64,000 nucleotides of DNA, taken from Symsagittifera roscoffensis. Taxonomy: Eukaryota; Xenacoelomorpha; Acoela; Convolutidae. The stretch is from NCBI RefSeq assembly GCF_963678635.1, contig NC_087069.1, forward strand, positions 33,875,090-33,939,089, given 5' to 3'. Positions within the stretch are counted from its first letter, which is position 1, and each line of letters starts with the position of its first letter. Position numbers and translations under genes: made by a program. Below the pieces are notes generated by a model. That model did not search any database. It saw only the letters and a program-made list of their open reading frames with translations, and was not told where the DNA came from. Below, piece after piece: positions 61,800 to 64,000 of the stretch.

Positions 61800-62518
61800 G
61801 TGAAAAACTTGTACACAAATGTTCCACTCAAAGATGCCATTGATATTGCGCTTAAGAATTTATACAGCCTGAATGAGCCACAGGACTTGTTAAGAAGTAC
61901 AATGAAACGCCTTTTCTACATGTCTGTTAGTAATGTCCATTTTAAGTGCAACGACACCTGGTGTGTACAGAAGGACGGACTGGCCATGAGTGCATCCCGG
62001 GCGGTCATTCTGGCAAACCTTTGGTTGAAAAACTATGAGAAAGTTCTGGCTATGGACATCCCTCGAAAGATTGTTATCCTAGAGGACATGAACGGAAAAT
62101 GCTCAAAATGCAATAGAAGGTTGACTTTCAGAATCAAGGCAGTGGAATGTGAGGATTGTTTGAATCGGTATCATAAAAGTTGTGGTGGTTTTTCGGAAGA
62201 GGATTACAAAGACATATAAAAAAAAGCTTGATTCCGCAAATTTTTCATTTTGAGCCGTGAATGTGAGCTGACGATAACAGATGTGAAGATTTGCTACAAT
62301 ATGTAGACGATATTCTAAGGACAGTTAAAGGCGACCGGAGCGTGGTATTGCAAGCTGCCAACAAATTGCACCCTAACTTACAATTCACGTTTGAAACACC
62401 AAATGAGAACGGTGACTTGGCCTTTCTGGACATTAATATTATAAATTTAGATGGCCATAGGCAGGTTAAAAGTGGATGGTACCAAAAACCAACGGATGCT
62501 GGCACGCTTTTAACTTAA
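61800..62518 (+). pseudogene. PLE-3 RT palm with PHD-like insertion
   Basis: KNLYTNVPLKDAIDIALKNL (motif A region), VQKDGLAMSASRAVILANLW (motif B, with GAS changed to SAS), then the zinc module CSKCNRRLTFR...VECEDCLNRYHKSC...EEDYKDI, a stop at 62219, and, after a gap, LLQYVDDILRTVKG (motif C) with the LQFTFETPNENGDLAFLDI thumb. The module has C-X2-C-X12-C-X2-C-X4-H-X2-C intact, and its last Cys pair is lost to the frame break. Confidence 0.85.
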
Positions 62519-62859
62519 GAAGTTGCGCGCCATTGCAGTAAAAAATATATAATAGAGGGTACGGTTCACATGATTTTAAGGAGCACATCTGCATGGGAAC
62601 TTTACCATGATGCAATGGTGATCAATAGACAACAATGGAAGGAAAATTAGTACGCAGAGTTCCCAGAGGAGTGGTCATGCAAAGTTGGGCCGGAACCACT
62701 AAGCAAAACGATTGGAGCAAACTGATATCAACTAAGACAGAAGCCCGGGCAACCAATGAAAAGCGAGACGAGAAACCCCCATTGCTCATGCTTCAATATC
62801 GAGTAAATCAAAGTCAATTGTTTTTAAACCAGGTGCGCAGCATCACCAACGCATAAATT

Positions 62860-63226
62860 GTGTTTCCGAACCGGAAATTGAAAACCGATCTTCCATCCCT
62901 TAAGTCGTCATTCTCCCGTGATCTGAAATCCAATGAGGTCTACAAACTGTCTTGTTGTGGATGTAAGTCCACCTATGTTGGACAAACCGTTCGACATTTG
63001 GCCACAAGGATTGAGGAACACAAAAAAAGACTCGCCTGTAGGCATTCACAAACGACAGTGTGGGGAGGAAGTGACCACGGCACAGTTGAATTGGGAGATA
63101 ATAGATCGCTCAAACCACGCAAGGAAACTCCTAACATTGGAGACGCTGCATATTATGAAACTGAGGCCAGGGATCAACACGCAGGATGAGTTCAGGAGTA
63201 GGGAGCTAGCTAATACATACATTTAA
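62860..63226 (+). pseudogene. PLE-3 GIY-YIG endonuclease
   Basis: VYKLSCCGCKSTYVGQTVRHLATRI gives the two strands of GIY-YIG (here YKLSC...TYVGQT) with the CCGC zinc-type cysteines typical of Penelope endonucleases. After a frameshift near 63030 the other frame continues with HKRQCGEE and HARKLLTLETLHIMKLRPGI (the conserved catalytic Glu region, LLTLE) to the stop at 63226. Confidence 0.8.
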
Positions 63227-63467
63227 GTCCAAAAAAAAATTTCGCTCAGTATATCGAAAATGTCAATCGAAAAACTTGTAAAATTGAAAAGTTAGTATAA
63301 AGAAACGCAAAGAATCTATAAAAACTTGGGAAAAATAAATATTACGAAATTCTTACGTAAAAATGCTGAAACCTGATTTGTGCAAAAATTTTAATTTTGT
63401 TTGAACCACTTAATGGTCTTTTATGATGTTTTAACTTCTCGAAATCACTTTTTATCAATTTTATTAA

Positions 63468-63499
63468 CCTGACGTTGGACATTGCTCCGAAAACGTTCG
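63468..63499 (+). ncRNA. Hammerhead-ribozyme-like motif, PLE-3 downstream
   Basis: CCTGACGTT, a GGA-CATTGC-TCC stem-loop, then GAAAACGTTCG. The GAAA box is intact. The last A of CUGANGA is T, so activity is doubtful. Confidence 0.45.
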
Positions 63500-63510
63500 A
63501 TTCGACATTT

Positions 63511-64000
63511 TAATCATTTTTCTTCTTAAGTGTATCAAAGACGCTTGCAAATTTGAATTCATTACAATCCAAGATATCGGGTCACTCTGTTTGTACAAAA
63601 AAATCCATATTTCGATTTGATAATGCTAGCTAATTCACGAGTATAACAATAAGTAATCAGAAGGTTAAAAAAATGAGGAAACCGTGTTTAAAATGAGGTG
63701 TCCCTTTGTCACATAATCAAGTCACAGTCCTAGAAATTTTCTGGATATTGAAGTGATAATAATAAGGAGATGATCAGAATCTGATTAAAATTAAAATCGA
63801 TACAGGTACACTTTTTCTATAAAAAACACGTAACTCGACCCGAGATAAATTTATTATGTAAGAGAAATAAAAAAAATTTTGCCGAAAATTGCTTTGTCAA
63901 TTATTGTGTTGAGTACGCACTTCTCTTTCCCGTTCTGTATTGAGTAGGACATTCTCTGTTTGAAAAAGTTGCCTGCCATGATTTCTTCCGTACTAACGCT
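63511..64000. other. Window end without recognised features
   Basis: AT-rich DNA. A word close to 'atatttcgatttgataa' (63608-63625) recurs from the tandem duplication (19090, 20770). No gene is supported. Confidence 0.4.

Larger units (their letters stand above)
60690..63510 (+). mobile_element. Penelope-like element PLE-3, nearly full length, decayed
   Basis: Plus-strand pieces in the order N-terminal region (60700-61250), RT fingers (61307-61699), palm with zinc module (61800-62219), motif C and thumb (62291-62518), linker (62635-62856) and GIY-YIG (62860-63226). A hammerhead-like motif follows at 63468. At least five frame breaks. It keeps the most complete endonuclease of the three copies. 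Confidence 0.82.

Overview
This window looks like genomic DNA from an invertebrate animal. I cannot name the species. The evidence is AT-rich non-coding DNA, two ordinary animal genes with GT-AG introns, and a dense layer of metazoan-type retroelements: Ty3/Gypsy LTR elements, CR1/Jockey-like LINEs, Penelope-like elements and tRNA-derived SINEs. No bacterial or phage genes, CRISPR arrays or operons are visible. Exon structures, homologies and identities were judged by eye, without database searches.

Host genes. Both are on the minus strand. (1) A three-finger KLF-type zinc-finger transcription factor lies at 7369-8973 (3 coding exons, 397 codons). (2) A TMEM115 orthologue (Golgi rhomboid-like membrane protein) lies at 15962-28272 (4 coding exons, 394 codons). 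Its second intron is 10.2 kb and is filled with repeats, a 1.68-kb tandem duplication and a LINE.

Layout. 121-4081: decayed Gypsy element. 4082-5870: decayed minus-strand LINE split by a ~550-bp non-autonomous element, of which a second copy lies in TMEM115 intron 1. 5900-7368: short repeats. 7369-8973: KLF gene. 9000-15960: intergenic DNA with SINEs and AT-rich dispersed repeats. 15962-28293: TMEM115. 28555-28799: a dispersed repeat (R2) that is the target of the next element. 28800-50410: a giant, very young LTR retroelement. 50460-54491: a LINE with a PHD-finger ORF1 and a (CTA)n tail. 55380-55612: another R2 copy. 55687-63510: three Penelope-like elements, one minus and two plus.

The most interesting object is the 21.6-kb LTR element, whose ~917-bp LTRs differ at only about four positions. 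It encodes a 2223-residue Gag-Pro-RT-RNaseH polyprotein. This is followed in the +1 frame by the integrase core, and that second ORF ends in what reads as a TARG1-like (ADP-ribosyl-hydrolase type) macro domain. In the env position there are two large ORFs in one frame, of 530 and 1898 residues, separated only by a UGA-CGG stop. That stop context resembles viral readthrough sites, and it falls inside an apparent SGNH-hydrolase-like domain whose two halves lie on either side. A strong 3' splice site stands upstream of these ORFs.

The second notable system is the Penelope group. All three copies carry a PHD-like Cys/His zinc-binding module inserted inside the reverse transcriptase, between motif B (the GASLAV helix) and motif C (YVDD). 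They are flanked by four hammerhead-ribozyme-like motifs. The inserted module resembles the PHD finger in ORF1 of the neighbouring LINE, which suggests domain exchange between retroelement classes.
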